Of a stretch of 64,000 nucleotides of DNA, positions 63,701 through 64,000 are shown one piece after another (position 1 is the first letter of the stretch; each line of letters starts with the position of its first letter). Under the pieces are notes generated by a model, which did no database searches, had not been told where the DNA came from, and saw only the letters and a program-made list of their open reading frames with translations. This stretch comes from Pseudomonas helleri (GTDB lineage Bacteria > Pseudomonadota > Gammaproteobacteria > Pseudomonadales > Pseudomonadaceae). Location of the stretch: positions 107,351 to 171,350 of the forward strand of contig NZ_WIWC01000007.1 of the NCBI RefSeq assembly GCF_009600315.1, given 5' to 3'. Made by a program: the position numbers and the translations under genes.

Positions 63701-64000
63701 GCACTACCAGCTCCACTACCACCCCAACGGCCTGCTGCGTCAGGAAATCGGCTTTGACGGCAGCAAAACCGCCTACGCCTACGACCTCAACGGCCACCTG
63801 CTGGAAAAAACCGAATACCCCGACACCCTGTCGTCCGACACCCCGCCGCTGAAAACCGCCTACCAGCGCGACAGTGCCGGACGCCTGCTGGTCAAAACCC
63901 TGCCCGACGGCAGTGAAATCACTTACACCTACGACAGCCTCGGCCGCCTCACCGCCGTCGACGACGGCCAATGGCCGCTGGCCTACGAATACGACCTGCA
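60786..64000 (+). CDS. Rhs-family T6SS effector, 3' end outside window
   Basis: A plus-strand frame open to the right edge: 1071 codons visible, so the toxin tip is missing. The ATG at 60786 overlaps the chaperone stop (ATGA). The N-terminal ~430 residues have no PAAR repeat that I can see; they are mostly helical, with a hydrophobic stretch at about 294-318 (LIDILIGVVLTGGLGLAVKY). A Cys pair (CTQGCPVSMVTGEELL, from Cys433) marks the entry to the Rhs shell; DAVLDGVLPFEWTRLYRTSA and FGWSHSLNHRLQ follow. From about residue 560 on there are many YD repeats (YDADHVIQERQL, YDEQGRLIAEKD, YDAQGRKTTQQE, YDSLGRLTAVDD). By family, the shell encloses a C-terminal toxin delivered into rival cells. Confidence 0.9.
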   Translation, partial: MTDSIQPDVPTLLLQLRDCLAEYRLQTSKWYGGLLAAEQKFSAGDSAITRNIESKGPAIHYAQCKKDGTLTLIHAFESAHFVPIGNTPVRLTPLRSKPLRPDNYGFATTLDTDGEELHTHIDDSGIKLLEGCKPDQRYRVTFYPQTTPQQIDAYFDSYQGLLNELGDWLSQQWNNEFHPLWRAYDNATNAEQLLLHAQSALKGFGDTLIGLWDSLVKLFDLITHPKKNLEKLAEFLNPEQLDSLLQASGQSLQALYLIASDEPLLWAYFSTFQAWLQLLPPHLCTEIVTRLTSEVLIDILIGVVLTGGLGLAVKYTAKALPTMTVTAKATHLLDSFIDLLLRTSKARSTQHTQISKPILLHADAPLNTGTKGKVDLTRQPGDGPDQSLLDTTLMVRGKPQTYTEIVQVQHVDDVPAQSKNLNDQPAEPADKTCTQGCPVSMVTGEELLTLTDAVLDGVLPFEWTRLYRTSAVENPSSLGFGWSHSLNHRLQEDGNELLWTDHENRQTRFPIPTAQRPAITNSLARAAIYLGEKDGELVLAQSGKTQRFYHFKHFKLTAISDAYGNRLTITYRDGRLHRIENKFERALMLRYHNDRLCAVDYQYYDHSREFIERSDEHYARHRVRLERWTTLHTAVTYTYNDAGQLIGAANPLQETEHYRYDADHVIQERQLAGGATFYWEWQHRGKQARCIRHWNNFGQMHARYEWDDAGTVTVHHQDGSRQIYEHDSNARLVSQTDPDGANHQKTYDEQGRLIAEKDPLGAVTEYQYNESGHLTALIPPEDEPTYYSYLDGHVRKIRRGMAQWYYERNAQGDITRQTDPDGHITRYTYSPQGKITLIQHPDDSYHQLTWNTHGQLTGERLPDGTQRHYAYDAQGRKTTQQEPDGTQTHYKWDAAGRLSQITLPGGKTRAWSYNAYGKVTAERDERGHITRYEYADHLHLVSRRINPDGSQLNYRYDNARLLLTGIENEHNEHYQLHYHPNGLLRQEIGFDGSKTAYAYDLNGHLLEKTEYPDTLSSDTPPLKTAYQRDSAGRLLVKTLPDGSEITYTYDSLGRLTAVDDGQWPLAYEYDL

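Noticed and set aside
61827..63971. A 714-codon minus-strand open frame antisense to rhs
   Set aside because: It is Val/Gly/Ala-rich without recognisable motifs and mirrors the third-position GC bias of the Rhs repeats; a shadow frame.
1..64000. CRISPR arrays, rRNA genes, insertion sequences or prophage
   Set aside because: No regularly spaced repeats, rRNA cores, transposase or integrase genes were seen by eye on either strand.

Overview
The window reads as a Pseudomonas chromosome segment, moderately GC-rich and probably from the fluorescens/fragi side of the genus. The evidence is a MexEF-OprN-type efflux operon with lengths close to the P. aeruginosa proteins, a membrane PQQ glucose dehydrogenase, UppP, SotB, an ABC-F protein of the YbiT type, HdeA, and a VgrG-DUF4123-Rhs type VI secretion module. 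The species cannot be fixed from the sequence alone.

Layout. Bases 1-11.9 kb hold an insecticidal-type Tc toxin locus: the C-terminal part of a TcA subunit, a TcB subunit overlapping it by 4 bases, and a convergent TcC/Rhs subunit with a roughly 300-residue variable C-terminus. A divergent 282-base gap carrying a LysR-type palindrome leads into mexE-mexF-oprN (12.1-18.0 kb). From 18 to 38 kb lies ordinary housekeeping and accessory DNA: a TPR protein, a soluble PQQ sugar dehydrogenase, HdeA, a zinc alcohol dehydrogenase, YbiT, several MFS and DMT transporters, a secreted stand-alone S74 chaperone domain, an alpha/beta hydrolase, AzoR with a divergent LysR regulator, UppP, a Cache-type chemoreceptor, SotB, DedA and a tRNA-Leu(UAA).

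Bases 38.3-51.8 kb form a catabolic island. On the minus strand, an MFS sugar porter, a canonical intradiol dioxygenase, a TIM-barrel epimerase/isomerase (broken by a 1-base deletion), two Gfo/Idh/MocA dehydrogenases, a three-component sugar ABC transporter and a Dabb protein run in one direction. A LysR gene lies upstream. Divergent from it are a second intradiol dioxygenase that has lost three of the four iron ligands, an NTF2-fold protein and a maleylacetate reductase. Together these genes join sugar or cyclitol (or aryl-glycoside) uptake and oxidation to a hydroxyquinol/maleylacetate ring-cleavage route. This is the best candidate for an undescribed pathway in the window.

Bases 51.8-57.8 kb hold the membrane glucose dehydrogenase gene gcd (interrupted by an in-frame amber codon after 43 codons), a LacI-family regulator with a perfect 18-base operator between the two genes, an MHS-type transporter and a flavin reductase-like protein. 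The window ends inside a T6SS effector module: vgrG, a DUF4123 chaperone, and an Rhs effector cut by the window edge.

Three genes carry disruptions visible in the sequence: the YjbR-family gene (TAA), the TIM-barrel gene (1-base deletion) and gcd (TAG). They are either real decay or assembly errors and should be checked against reads.
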